Origin: Sphaerotilus montanus
GTDB taxonomy: Bacteria > Pseudomonadota > Gammaproteobacteria > Burkholderiales > Burkholderiaceae_C
DNA length: 64,000 nt
Reading direction: 5' to 3'
Assembly (NCBI RefSeq): GCF_013410775.1
Contig: NZ_JACCFH010000001.1
Location: 558,001 to 622,000 of the forward strand
Part shown: positions 26,367 through 36,391 of the stretch, piece by piece
How positions within the stretch are numbered: the stretch's first letter is position 1
Layout of the letters: each line of letters begins with the position of its first letter
Position numbers and translations under genes: made by a program
Notes under the pieces: model-generated
What the model was told of the DNA's origin: nothing
What the model saw: only the letters and a program-made list of their open reading frames with translations
The model's database searches: none

Positions 26367-27044
26367 TCAGCGCTGGCGGCGGGCGACCAGGCCCAGCACG
26401 CCCAGGCCCGCCAGCATCAGCGCGTAGCTTTCCGGCTCCGGCACGACGCCGGGCGAGCCGATGTCGGTCAGGCTGTTCATGGCCACGAACGCGCCCTGGA
26501 TACCCGCGACGCTCAGTTGCGTCAGCGTGACGCCGTTCAGGCCGGCGGCGTTGTCGAAGGTCTGGTACGGCGACACTGCGTCCGACGCGCCGAAGGTCAC
26601 CCCAGCCTGCAGGACACCCGCGGCGTTGAAGATGTTGACGGCATCGGCCGTGGCGCTCAGGCCGATGCCCGCACCGCTGTAGTAGCCGATCGCGAAGCCG
26701 GCCGGTGCGCTGGCGCCGAACCAGGTGGACACGAAGGTGGCGGCGGTGGTGGTCGTGCCTTCGACAAACACAGCAGACTGGCCGGCGGCCAGGCTGGTCA
26801 GGCCGGACAGGGCGACAGCGGAGGCGAAAGCCGCGCTGCTGTCGTCGACCTTCCAGCCCGTGAGATCGAGGGCGGATGCGCCCGTGTTGGTCAGCTCGAA
26901 CCAGTCGGCGCCGACCGGCGAATTGCCGCTGCTCCAGGGCGCGACTTCGGTGATGCGGACGTCGGCTTGGGCGAACGTCGAGCTGAGGGCGAGCACTGCC
27001 GCCACGAGGCCGGTCAAAGGAAAGCGCTGGGAAGCCATGAACAC
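26367..27044 (-). CDS. Lamin-tail-domain PEP-CTERM protein
   Basis: A 225-residue exported protein. The start may be ATG 27044 or the next ATG at 27038 (MASQRFPLTG). The mature N-terminus, VRITEVAPWSSGNSPVGADW, leads into FELTNTGASALDLTGWKVDD, the signature of the lamin tail domain, a beta-sandwich found in many secreted proteins. The C-terminus is VPEPESYALMLAGLGVLGL plus VARRQR, the exosortase sorting signal. Likely the first gene of a two-gene unit with the SdiA-regulated-like protein. Confidence 0.87.
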   Translation of the reverse strand: MFMASQRFPLTGLVAAVLALSSTFAQADVRITEVAPWSSGNSPVGADWFELTNTGASALDLTGWKVDDSSAAFASAVALSGLTSLAAGQSAVFVEGTTTTAATFVSTWFGASAPAGFAIGYYSGAGIGLSATADAVNIFNAAGVLQAGVTFGASDAVSPYQTFDNAAGLNGVTLTQLSVAGIQGAFVAMNSLTDIGSPGVVPEPESYALMLAGLGVLGLVARRQR

Positions 27045-27155
27045 TCCGGATTTGTAAGATATGACCGGCTCAGGCTAGGCAGCACTGATGTCTGTTCCGT
27101 GAAACCCGCCGCCATCCGCCACCCACCCCCCATGAACAAGGGAGACGCCCGGTGG

Positions 27156-27929
27156 TCAGCGAAACGCATCCCAGAGCAGCTTCCCCCCCGACAGCACCAT
27201 CCCCGCCATCACCAGTCGGTAGAACAGCGTCGGCTTGACCCGCGACGCCAGCCGCACCCCCGTGAAGACCCCGGCCAGCACCACCGGCCCCAGCGCCAGC
27301 GAGGTACCCAGGTTGGTCAGGTCGATCAGGCCGAGCTGCCAGTACGGGATCCACTTAGACAGGTTCACCACCGTGAAGAACACCGCCATCGTGCCGCTGA
27401 AGCGCAGCGGCTCCAGCTTGAGCGGCAGCATGTAGAAGCTGATCGGCGGCGCACCCGCGTGCGCGATGAAGCTGGTGTAGCCCGACGCCGCGCCCAGCAG
27501 CCAGCCCAGCCCGCGGTGCGGTACGGGCACGTCGGCCTTGGGCGGGAAGTACAGCCGAAGTGCCACGAACAGCAGCGTCACCGCCCCGACGACGCCCGCC
27601 ACGGCCTTGACCGGCATCAGCCCGAACGAGGCCCAGCCGATCAGGCTGCCCAGCAGACCCGCCGGGATCAGCAGCCGCAGCAGCCGCCAGTCCGCCTGCC
27701 GGATCAGCGCCGCGAGCCCGGAGAAATCCGCCAGACACAGCAGCGGCAGCATGATCGCCGCCGCCTGCGGCACGGGGATCGTCAGCGCCATCAGCGGCAC
27801 CGCCAGCGCGCCGAAGCCGGCACCGAAGCCGCTCTTGGACAGTCCCATCAGAAAGACCGCCGGCACGGCCGCGGCGAAGAACATCGGGTCAGTGATCACG
27901 GGGGCAGGCCTCGGCGCGTCGCGGGACAT
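27156..27929 (-). CDS. TauE/SafE family membrane permease
   Basis: About 257 residues with 7-8 hydrophobic segments. The N-terminal GLSKSGFGAGFGALAVPLMAL and the repeat-like second half HAGAPPISFYMLPLKLEP identify the TauE/SafE family, proposed exporters of sulfite, sulfoacetate or other small organosulfur anions. The ATG at 27929 is used here; GTG 27899 is possible, and a longer form from 27962 would overlap the divergent gene at 27953. The substrate is not deducible. Confidence 0.83.
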   Translation of the reverse strand: MSRDAPRPAPVITDPMFFAAAVPAVFLMGLSKSGFGAGFGALAVPLMALTIPVPQAAAIMLPLLCLADFSGLAALIRQADWRLLRLLIPAGLLGSLIGWASFGLMPVKAVAGVVGAVTLLFVALRLYFPPKADVPVPHRGLGWLLGAASGYTSFIAHAGAPPISFYMLPLKLEPLRFSGTMAVFFTVVNLSKWIPYWQLGLIDLTNLGTSLALGPVVLAGVFTGVRLASRVKPTLFYRLVMAGMVLSGGKLLWDAFR

Positions 27930-27952
27930 CGGGAACGGGCGACAATTGTGGA

Positions 27953-28384
27953 ATGTTTGCACCCAGCCAGAACGACGTCCGGACCTTCTTTTGCGAAGCG
28001 TGGCGCAAGCACCGCGCCGGTGAGCCGCTGTCCGCGATGGACACGCTGGCCGCGCAGTGGACCGAGCGCCACCCCGAGTACCACGCCGACCTGTCCGACC
28101 TGGAGGCCGCGCTGGCCGCCGTCTACACGGTCGACGCGGGCCGCACCAACCCGTTCCTGCACCTGTCGATGCACCTGAGCATCAGCGAGCAGGTCTCGAT
28201 CGACCAGCCGCGCGGCATCCGGCAGGCGGTCGAGCTGCTCGCGGCGAAACGCGGTGACCTGCACGCCGCGCAGCACGAGGTGATGGACTGCCTGGGCGAG
28301 ATGCTGTGGGAGTCGCAGCGCAGCGGCCAGCCGCCCGACCCGCACGCCTACCTCGACCGCGTCCGCCGCCGCGCCACGGCATGA
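27953..28384 (+). CDS. DUF1841 family protein
   Basis: A 143-residue soluble protein ([17 protein letters not shown]) with the DUF1841 pattern: [57 protein letters not shown] and [12 protein letters not shown]. The conserved histidines and E/D residues suggest metal or ligand binding, but no function is known. It overlaps the following MFS gene by ATGA, so the two are co-translated. Confidence 0.88.
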   Translation: MFAPSQNDVRTFFCEAWRKHRAGEPLSAMDTLAAQWTERHPEYHADLSDLEAALAAVYTVDAGRTNPFLHLSMHLSISEQVSIDQPRGIRQAVELLAAKRGDLHAAQHEVMDCLGEMLWESQRSGQPPDPHAYLDRVRRRATA

Positions 28385-29586
28385 CGGCCGCGCCCCGGCG
28401 GCCCACCGCCCTCGTCGCCGCGGTCGCGCTGGCGCTGCTGCTCGGGCTGCAGCCCGTGACGACCGACCTCTACCTGCCCGCGCTGCCCGCGATCAAGGCC
28501 GAACTGCACGCCTCGATGCACGCCACGCAGCTGACGATGGCCGCGCTGCTGCTGGCCTTCGGTTTCGGGCAACTGGTGGCCGGACCGGTGGCAGACCGGT
28601 TCGGTCGCCGACCGGTGCTGCTGTCCACGCTCGCCGTCTACCTGCTGGCCAGCCTGAGCGCGGTGCTGGCGCAGAGCATCGAGGCGCTGGTGCTCGTGCG
28701 CATCGTGCAGGGCGTGACGATGGCCGGCGTGGTCGTCGTCGCGCGGGCGATGGTGCGCGATCTGTACGCGCCGCACGAAGGGGCCCGCATCATGTCGCTC
28801 GGCCAGTCCGGGCTGGGCGTGATCGCCATCACCAGCCCGCTGCTGGGCGGCTGGCTCACCGGGCATCTGGGCTGGCGCACCAACTTCATCGCCGTGGCGC
28901 TGATCGCGCTGGCCACGCTGGTCTTCGTCGCCACCCGTCTGCCCGAGACCATCCGCCAGAAGAACCCGCGGGCGCTGCACCCCGGCCCGCTGCTGGCCGC
29001 GTGGCGCACCGTCCTGACCAGCCCGACCTTCCACGCCTGGGCGGGGCTGTCGGCAGCGACCTACGGCGGGCTGTTCGTGTTCCTGGCGGGATCGTCGTTT
29101 GTCTACATGCAGGTGCTCGGGCTGGACGCGGCGCACTACGGGCTGGCGCTGTGCAGCAGCTCGGTCTCCTACCTCGCCGGCACCTTCGTCTGCCGGCGCT
29201 GGCTGGTGCGGCACGGCATGGCCGGGGCGGTCTGGCGCGCGGCTGGCTTCACACTGCTGGGTGGCCTGTCGATGGCGGCGCTGGCTGCGGCGGGCGTGCA
29301 GACAGTCTGGGCCATCCTCGTGCCGCAGCTGCTCTACGCCTTCGGGCACGGCACCCACCAGGCCTGCGGACAGACTGGCGCGGTCGGCCCCTTCCCGCAA
29401 CAGGCGGGCGTGGCTGCGGCGCTGGCGGGATTCCTGCTGGCCGTGGTGGCCTTTTTCATCGGGCAGTGGCTGGGTCTGGCGCTGGACGGCACGACCCGCC
29501 CGCTGGCCTACGGCATCGCGGCCGGTTCGGTGGTCACGGCGCTGATCGCCTGGACCACGGTGCAGCGCCACGGAGGTGTGCATTGA
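28381..29586 (+). CDS. Bcr/CflA-type multidrug MFS efflux transporter
   Basis: A 401-residue MFS protein from the ATG at 28381, which overlaps the DUF1841 stop. The N-terminus [20 protein letters not shown] is the classic Bcr/CflA first helix (LxxDxYLPALP). Motif A is [17 protein letters not shown] and motif C is [20 protein letters not shown]. Members export bicyclomycin, chloramphenicol, sulphonamides or peptides. It lies next to miaA without overlap. Confidence 0.88.
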   Translation: MTAAPRRPTALVAAVALALLLGLQPVTTDLYLPALPAIKAELHASMHATQLTMAALLLAFGFGQLVAGPVADRFGRRPVLLSTLAVYLLASLSAVLAQSIEALVLVRIVQGVTMAGVVVVARAMVRDLYAPHEGARIMSLGQSGLGVIAITSPLLGGWLTGHLGWRTNFIAVALIALATLVFVATRLPETIRQKNPRALHPGPLLAAWRTVLTSPTFHAWAGLSAATYGGLFVFLAGSSFVYMQVLGLDAAHYGLALCSSSVSYLAGTFVCRRWLVRHGMAGAVWRAAGFTLLGGLSMAALAAAGVQTVWAILVPQLLYAFGHGTHQACGQTGAVGPFPQQAGVAAALAGFLLAVVAFFIGQWLGLALDGTTRPLAYGIAAGSVVTALIAWTTVQRHGGVH

Positions 29587-29594
29587 GCGCCACC

Positions 29595-30580
29595 ATGGTC
29601 CCCGCCACCCCGACCACCTTCGCGCTGGCCGGCCCGACCGCCAGCGGCAAGACCGCCGCCGCACTCGCGATCGCCCGCGCCTGCCGTGACCGCGGTCTGC
29701 CGCCGGTGGAGATCATCAGCGTCGACTCGGCGCTGGTCTACCGCGGCATGGACATCGGCACCGCCAAGCCCTCGGCGGCGGAACTCGCCGAGGTGCCGCA
29801 CCACCTGGTCGACGTGATCGAGCCGACCGCCGCCTACTCCGCCGCTGAATTCGTCACCGACACGCGCCGGCTGATCGGCGAGATCCACGCCCGCGGCGCC
29901 CGCGCGCTGCTGGTGGGCGGCACGATGCTGTATTTCAAGGCGCTGTTCGACGGCATCGACGCGCTACCGGTGGCCGACCCCGCCGTGCGCGCCGCGCTGG
30001 ACGAGCGCGCCCGCGCCACCGGCTGGCCGGCGATGCACGCGCTGCTGGCGGCGGTCGACCCGGTCACCGCCGCGCGGCTCTCGCCCAACGACGCGCAGCG
30101 CATCCAGCGGGCGCTGGAGGTGTGGCAGGTCAGCGGCCAGCCGCTCTCCAGCTTCCACACCGGCCGCTTCGACCGCACCGCCGCCGCGGACGCCGCCGAC
30201 ACGCCCCCCGAATTCCCGCTGCTCTCGCTGGAGCCGACCGACCGCGCCTGGCTGCACGCCCGCATCGCCCAGCGCTTCGCGGCGATGCTGGAACAGGGCC
30301 TGATCGCCGAGGTGCAGCGCCTGCGCGCCCGCGGTGATCTGCACCCGGAGCTGCCGTCGATGCGCTGCGTCGGCTACCGGCAGACCTGGGAGATGCTCGA
30401 CGGCCTGTGGCCCGCGGCGCAGCTCATGGACAAAGGCATCGCTGCCACGCGGCAGCTCGCCAAGCGCCAGATCACCTGGCTGCGCGGCATGGCGCAGCGC
30501 GAGGTGATCGCCTGTGACAGCGGCGATCCGGTGGCGGCGGTGCTGGCCCGGGTGATGCCCGTGCTGGAACGGGAAGCGCC

Positions 30581-30584
<4 letters not shown>
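29595..30584 (+). CDS. miaA: tRNA dimethylallyltransferase
   Basis: A 329-residue enzyme that adds a dimethylallyl group to A37 of tRNAs reading UNN codons. The P-loop GPTASGKT and [18 protein letters not shown] (tRNA and substrate site) are intact, followed by [54 protein letters not shown] and [13 protein letters not shown]. The ATG at 29595 is chosen; a TTG at 29583 would overlap the upstream stop. The stop overlaps the GTG of the ABC ATPase gene (GTGA). Confidence 0.96.
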
Positions 30585-31270
<686 letters not shown>

Positions 31271-31284
31271 TGCGTGGCCGCCGC

Positions 31285-32094
31285 TCAGGCCTCGATCGGC
31301 GCCGGCTGGGTGTGCACGCGGTTGCGGCCCGAGCGCTTGGCGTCGTAGAGCGCCTGGTCCGCCGCCTGGATGAGGATGTCGAGCGTCGGCGTGCTGCGGC
31401 TCAGCGCCACGGCCCCCAGGCTGATCGTCACCGCGCCGGGCCGCGGCTGGTCCGGCAGGCGCAGGTCGGCAGCGACCGCATTGCGCATGCGCTCGGCCAG
31501 CCGCACCGCCTCGCGCTGCCCGGTTTCGGGCAGCAGCACGATGAACTCCTCGCCACCGAAGCGCGCGAGCAGGTCGGTCTTGCGCAGCGTGCCCTGGCAG
31601 GCGCGTGCGATCTCGATGAGCGCCTGGTCGCCACACTGGTGGCCGTGGCGGTCGTTGATGGCCTTGAAGTGGTCCACGTCGATCAGCACCACGGCCATCG
31701 GCCTGGCGTGGCGCGTGGCGCGCTCGAATTCCAGCGCGGCGACCTGCATGAAACAGCGCCGGTTGCGCACACCCGTGAGCGAATCGGTCATCGCCAGCTC
31801 TTCCAGCCGGCGCATGGCCTGGTCCAGCGCCACGATCAGCTGGAGCGTGTAGCCCGCGCACAGCGAGGCGATCGGCACCGGCACCAGCGCCGCGATGATC
31901 AGGCCCTGGCTCTGCAAGGACCAGCCCGACACCAGATGCCAGGCCAGCGTCAGCACCTCCGACGCCACCACGCTCAGCCCGACCAGCACCACCGTGGCCC
32001 GCTGCACGCCGACACGCCGCACCCAGCGCGCCACGGCCTGCAACAGCGGGCTGATGTCGGGTGGCGCGGTGGCGGAATCGGCGAGCGGTGTCAT
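31285..32094 (-). CDS. Membrane-bound GGDEF diguanylate cyclase
   Basis: A 269-residue protein from the ATG at 32094 (MTPLADSATAPPDISPLL). Two hydrophobic segments at about residues 33-85 (ATVVLVGLSVVASEVLTLAW, LIIAALVPVPIASLCAGYTL) anchor a C-terminal GGDEF domain: AMTDSLTGVRNRRCFMQ, VLIDVDHFKAINDRHGHQCG, and active-site RFGGEEFIVLLPETG. It should make cyclic di-GMP; there is no RxxD inhibitory site just before GGEEF. It is transcribed against, and sits between, the ABC ATPase and its likely permease. A PilZ protein is coded at 38179. Confidence 0.9.
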   Translation of the reverse strand: MTPLADSATAPPDISPLLQAVARWVRRVGVQRATVVLVGLSVVASEVLTLAWHLVSGWSLQSQGLIIAALVPVPIASLCAGYTLQLIVALDQAMRRLEELAMTDSLTGVRNRRCFMQVAALEFERATRHARPMAVVLIDVDHFKAINDRHGHQCGDQALIEIARACQGTLRKTDLLARFGGEEFIVLLPETGQREAVRLAERMRNAVAADLRLPDQPRPGAVTISLGAVALSRSTPTLDILIQAADQALYDAKRSGRNRVHTQPAPIEA

Positions 32095-32189
32095 GGTCTG
32101 TGGAATTGTGCCCGCGGACCAGGCACCATTCAGTACCGATCTGCGGGCCAACCCCCGCATTTCTCCACAAAGACGGCTAGATCCGGCCC

Positions 32190-34724
32190 ATGCACCTGCG
32201 CGACACGCTGCACCTGATCGCCCGCGAGGCGCGCCACCACCCGGGCCGTGTCGGCGTGGCCCTGCTGGCGATCGCGCTGGGCGTGGCGCTGGCCTTCGCG
32301 GTGCACCTGATCAATGCGTCGGCGCTGGCCGAGTTCGGGCAGGCGGTGCGCTCGGTCAACGGCCAGCCGGATGTGGAACTGCGCCCCGTCGGCCGCAGCG
32401 GGCTGGACGAGGCGCTCTACGCCCGCGTCGCCGAGCAGGCCGGGGTCGCGCTGGCCAGCCCGGTGATCGAGCTGGACACCTACGCGCTCGACACCCAGGG
32501 CCGCAAGCGCGGGCTGAAGCTGATCGGCCAGGACGCGCTGGTGGCCGCCGCGCTGGCCCCTGCCCTGCTGCCGCGGCCGGACCCGGCGCTGCGGGACGGC
32601 CCCCGGCTGGCCCTGCTCGATCCGGACCGGGTATTCCTGAACCCGGCGGCGCAGCGGCTGTTCGGTGTGAACGCCGGCGAATCGCTGCGGGTGCAGTCCG
32701 GCAACCGGCTGGTGGCGCTGACGGTGGGCGGCAGCGTCAGCGCCGACACCGGGCCGCTGGCGGTGATCGACCTGGCCGGCGCGCAGGTGCACTTCGACCG
32801 GCTCGGGCAACTGAGCCGGATCGACCTCCGCCTGCAGCCGGGCGCCGACCGCGAGGCGGTGCTGCGCGCGCTGGCGTTGCCGGACACCGTGCGCGCCGCG
32901 GCGCCGGACGAGGCGGCGCAGCGCGTGTCCAACCTCTCGCGCGCCTACCGCGTCAACCTCACCGTGCTCGCGCTGGTGGCGCTGTTCACGGGGGCGTTCC
33001 TGGTGTTTTCGGTGCAGTCGCTGGCGGTGGCCAAGCGGGTGCCGCAACTGGCGCTGCTCGGGGTGCTGGGCATGCACGCCCGCGAGCGGCTGGTGCTGGT
33101 ACTGACCGAGTCGGCGCTGCTGGGCGTCGTCGGCGCCGGGCTGGGGCTGGCGCTGGGCACGGGGCTGGCGATGCTCGCGCTGCAGGTGCTCGGCGGTGAT
33201 CTGGGCAGCGGGATGCTGGGGGGATCGGCGCCGGCGCTGCAGTGGTCGAGCGGCGCGGCGCTGGTCTATGGCGGACTCGGTCTGGCCGCCGCGCTGGCCG
33301 GTGGATGGCAGCCGGCGCGCATGGCGGCCGAGCTGTCGCCCGCGCAGAGCCTCAAGGGCCTCGGCGGCCACGACCAGGCCCTGCGGCGCCCGTGGCTCGG
33401 GCCGGCGCTGATGGCGGCTGGGGTCGCGCTGGCCTTCGTGCCGCCGCTGGGCGAACTGCCGCTGGCCGCCTACGGCGCGGTCGCCCTGCTGCTGCTGGGC
33501 GGGATCATGGCGGTGCCGCTGCTGGTCGGCGCGCTGATGGGCCGCCTCACGCCGCCGCGGCACCCGATCGCGCTGCTCGCCATCGAGCGCGCCCGCGACC
33601 AGCGCGCCAGTGCCACGATCACCGTCGCGGGCGTCGTCGCCAGCCTGGCGCTGTCGGTGGCGCTGACCGTGATGGTGGCGAGCTTCCGCGACTCGGTCAC
33701 GCACTGGCTGGACGAGGTGCTGCCCGCCGATCTCTACGCCCGCACCGCCACCACCACCGCGCAGGCCGACAGCGCCTACCTCGACCCCACGTTCGTGCAG
33801 GCCGCGGCGGCACTGCCCGGTGTCGCGCGGGTGCAGGCGCAGCGGGTCGTGGCCGTCTCGCTCGACCCGGCGCGCGCCGCGGTGGCGCTGATCGCCCGCG
33901 AGGTCGGCGATGCGGCGCGGACGCTGCCGCTGGTCGGATCGCTGCAGCCGCCTTCACCCGGTGGACCGGCTGGGTTGCCCGATGTCTATGCCAGCGAAGC
34001 GGTGCTCGCGCTCTACGGCGTGCAGGCCGGGCAGACCCTGCGCCTGCCGCTGCCGGACGGGCGCACGGCCGAGGTGCGCATCCGCGGCGTCTGGCGCGAC
34101 TACGCCCGTCAGCAAGGCTCGCTGGTCATCGACCGCAGCGACTGGCAGCGGCTGACCGGCGACGACAAGGTCAACGACCTCGCGCTGTGGCTGGCGCCCG
34201 GCGCGGGGGTGGCGCCGGTGCAGACCGGCTTGCGGGCGCTCGCTGCGGATCCGGCGCTGCTGGAGATCGCGACGCCGGCCGAGATCCGCGCCGTCTCGCT
34301 GGCCATCTTCGACCGCAGTTTTGCCGTGACGGTCTGGCTGCAGGCGGTGGCGATCGTGATCGGGCTGTTCGGCATCGCGGCGAGTTTTTCGTCGCAGGTA
34401 CTGGCGCGGCGGCGCGAGTTCGGCGCGCTGCAGCACCTCGGCACCACGCGGGCGCAGGTGCTGACACTGGTCTGTGCCGAGGGCGCGCTATGGACAGCGG
34501 TCGGCGCGCTGCTCGGGCTGGCGCTCGGGCTGGCGGTGAGCGTGGTGCTGGTCAAGGTGGTCAATCCGCAGAGCTTCCACTGGACGATGGAGCTGGCGCT
34601 GCCGTGGTGGCGGCTGGGGGCGCTGGTGCTGGCAGTGCTGGTGGCCGGTGCGGTGACAGCGTGGTTCTCAGGACGGGCCGCGGCGTCGCACGACATGGCG
34701 CTGGCGGTGAAGGAGGACTGGTGA
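32190..34724 (+). CDS. FtsX-like ABC transporter permease
   Basis: An 844-residue inner-membrane protein with two FtsX (MacB-type) modules. The N-terminal helix is VGVALLAIALGVALAFAVHL. The first helix group lies near residues 250-400 (YRVNLTVLALVALFTGAFLV), a second start helix near 470 (ASATITVAGVVASLALSV), and the last group near 710-830 (VWLQAVAIVIGLFGIAASFS). The periplasmic stretches are extracytoplasmic MacB-like domains. This layout is seen in LolE-like or AttFG-type exporters. Its ATPase is probably the product of 30581-31270. It is followed 1 nt later by the CrtC/AttH-like gene. Confidence 0.9.
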   Translation: MHLRDTLHLIAREARHHPGRVGVALLAIALGVALAFAVHLINASALAEFGQAVRSVNGQPDVELRPVGRSGLDEALYARVAEQAGVALASPVIELDTYALDTQGRKRGLKLIGQDALVAAALAPALLPRPDPALRDGPRLALLDPDRVFLNPAAQRLFGVNAGESLRVQSGNRLVALTVGGSVSADTGPLAVIDLAGAQVHFDRLGQLSRIDLRLQPGADREAVLRALALPDTVRAAAPDEAAQRVSNLSRAYRVNLTVLALVALFTGAFLVFSVQSLAVAKRVPQLALLGVLGMHARERLVLVLTESALLGVVGAGLGLALGTGLAMLALQVLGGDLGSGMLGGSAPALQWSSGAALVYGGLGLAAALAGGWQPARMAAELSPAQSLKGLGGHDQALRRPWLGPALMAAGVALAFVPPLGELPLAAYGAVALLLLGGIMAVPLLVGALMGRLTPPRHPIALLAIERARDQRASATITVAGVVASLALSVALTVMVASFRDSVTHWLDEVLPADLYARTATTTAQADSAYLDPTFVQAAAALPGVARVQAQRVVAVSLDPARAAVALIAREVGDAARTLPLVGSLQPPSPGGPAGLPDVYASEAVLALYGVQAGQTLRLPLPDGRTAEVRIRGVWRDYARQQGSLVIDRSDWQRLTGDDKVNDLALWLAPGAGVAPVQTGLRALAADPALLEIATPAEIRAVSLAIFDRSFAVTVWLQAVAIVIGLFGIAASFSSQVLARRREFGALQHLGTTRAQVLTLVCAEGALWTAVGALLGLALGLAVSVVLVKVVNPQSFHWTMELALPWWRLGALVLAVLVAGAVTAWFSGRAAASHDMALAVKEDW

Positions 34725-34725
34725 C

Positions 34726-35832
34726 ATGGGGATGGACCGACGACACCTGATGCAGTGGCTGGCCGGGTCGCTGCTGCCGCTGTCCGCCATGGCGCAAACA
34801 CAGGCGCTGGGCGTGCGACGCCGGCCGCTGGTCTTCCCCGCCGACTTCGGCAGCCACCCCGACACGCAGACCGAGTGGTGGTACGCCACCGGCTGGCTGG
34901 CCACGCCGGAACGTCCGAGCGAGCCGACACACGGTTTCCAGATCACCTTCTTCCGCTCGCGCACCGAGGTCGCCGCCGACCACCCGAGCGCGTTCGCAGC
35001 GAAACAACTCGTCTTCGCGCACGTCGCGCTGACCGACCTGAGCGAACGCCGGCAGCGGCACGACCAGCGCATCGCCCGCGCCGGCTTCGGGCGGGCGGAC
35101 AGCGCGGTCGGCGACACGCGGGTACACCTGGGCGACTGGCACCTGCGCCGCCACGGCGAACCAGCGAGCAGCCGCTACGACGCCACGATCGCCAGCCCCG
35201 CGCTCGGCGGCACGCTCGCGCTGTCGATGCAGACCACCCAGCCGCTGCTGCTGCAGGGCGACGCCGGCTATTCCCGCAAAGGCCCCGGCGCCGCGCAGGC
35301 CAGCCATTACTACAGCCAGCCGCAACTCGCCGTCACCGCCACGCTCACGCCCCCCGGCCAGCCCGCCCGCCCCCTGCGCGGCACCGCCTGGCTCGACCAC
35401 GAGTGGAGCGACTCCGTGCTCGACCGCGACGCGGTGGGCTGGGACTGGATCGGCATCAACCTGACGGACGGCAGCGCGCTGACCGCGTTCCGGCTGCGGC
35501 GGGCGGATGGCTCGGCGCTGTGGGCGGGTGGGTCGTGGCGGGCGGCAGGCGGCGCGGCGCGGGCGTTCGGCCCGGACGAGGTGCGCTTCACGCCGCAGCG
35601 CGTGTGGGCGAGTCCGGCGACGGGCGGGCGCTACCCGGTGCAGTGGCTCGTCGAGACGCCGGCCGGGCGCTGGACGGTGCAGGCGCTGCTCGATGCGCAG
35701 GAACTCGACAGCCGCGGCAGCACAGGGACGGTGTACTGGGAAGGCTTGAGCGAGCTGCTCGACGGTGGCGGCGCGCGGGTCGGGCTGGGCTATCTGGAGA
35801 TGACGGGGTATGTCGGGCGGCTGTCGATCTGA
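34726..35832 (+). CDS. CrtC/AttH-like lipocalin-fold protein
   Basis: A 368-residue protein with a possible N-terminal export signal (MQWLAGSLLPLSAMAQTQA) and the carotenoid 1,2-hydratase/AttH pattern: FPADFGSHPDTQTEWWYATG, HGFQITFFRSRTE, HYYSQPQLAVTATL, GTAWLDHEWSDSVLD, GWDWIGINLTDGSALTAFRL and VYWEGLSELLDG. Many relatives next to FtsX-like permeases are not carotenoid enzymes but secreted lipocalin-like partners of an ABC system of unknown substrate. The ATG at 34726 is 1 nt after the permease stop. There are no carotenoid genes in the window, so the AttH role is preferred. Confidence 0.86.
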   Translation: MGMDRRHLMQWLAGSLLPLSAMAQTQALGVRRRPLVFPADFGSHPDTQTEWWYATGWLATPERPSEPTHGFQITFFRSRTEVAADHPSAFAAKQLVFAHVALTDLSERRQRHDQRIARAGFGRADSAVGDTRVHLGDWHLRRHGEPASSRYDATIASPALGGTLALSMQTTQPLLLQGDAGYSRKGPGAAQASHYYSQPQLAVTATLTPPGQPARPLRGTAWLDHEWSDSVLDRDAVGWDWIGINLTDGSALTAFRLRRADGSALWAGGSWRAAGGAARAFGPDEVRFTPQRVWASPATGGRYPVQWLVETPAGRWTVQALLDAQELDSRGSTGTVYWEGLSELLDGGGARVGLGYLEMTGYVGRLSI

Positions 35833-35879
35833 AGATCCACAATGCAGGTCCCGCCCCCACCCGCCGAGCCCACTCCACC

Positions 35880-36334
35880 ATGGACGCCGACACCCTCCGC
35901 TCCCGCCAGGCCCCCGTCAAGGCCGGCTCGGCGAAGGCGTGACCTGCCGCATCGACACAGGCCGCGCGCTGGTCACCGCCGGCATCCACCCGGCCGCGGG
36001 CGGCGACGGTCTGGGCGCCTGCTCGGGCGACATGCTGCTCGAAGCGCTGGTGGCCTGCGCCGGGGTGACGATGAACGCGGTCGCCACGTCGATGGGCCTC
36101 ACGCTGCGCGAGGCCACAGTCCGCGCCGAAGCCGACTTCGACGCCCGCGGCACGCTGGGCGTCGCCAAGGACGCGCCGGTCGGGCTGCAGAACCTGCGCA
36201 TGACGTTCGCCTTCGACACCGATGCCAGCGACGAGCAGGTCGCCACGCTGCTGAAGCTGACCGAGCGCTACTGCGTCATCTACCAGACGCTGGCGCACCC
36301 GCCGGTGATGAGCGTCTCGCGCCGGACGGCCTGA
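35880..36334 (+). pseudogene. OsmC-family protein gene with a 5' frameshift or deletion
   Basis: The ATG at 35880 opens MDADTLRSRQAPVK, the usual start of this OsmC subfamily, but that frame stops after 20 codons at 35940-35942. The OsmC body continues in another frame as GRLGEGVTCRIDTGRALVTA, then GGDGLGACSGDMLLEALVAC (with the peroxidatic cysteines' region), GTLGVAKDAPVGLQNL and ERYCVIYQTLAHPP. About 20 residues expected between the two parts seem missing, so an out-of-frame deletion is likely. A GTG at 35939 could give a 131-residue product lacking the first strand. Either a pseudogene or a sequencing error. Confidence 0.7.
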
Positions 36335-36391
36335 ACCCCGCCACGGACAGCGCACAGCAGGCAACGGCGGGCGCGCCTACACTCGGCCCCC

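Noticed and set aside
23934-28178. 1414-codon plus-strand frame
   Set aside because: A long stop-free frame antisense to the M6 protease and PEP-CTERM genes, caused by high GC content; no recognisable domain.
34726-35832. Carotenoid biosynthesis gene crtC
   Set aside because: No other carotenoid gene nearby and the gene follows an FtsX-like permease by 1 nt, so an AttH-like role is more likely.
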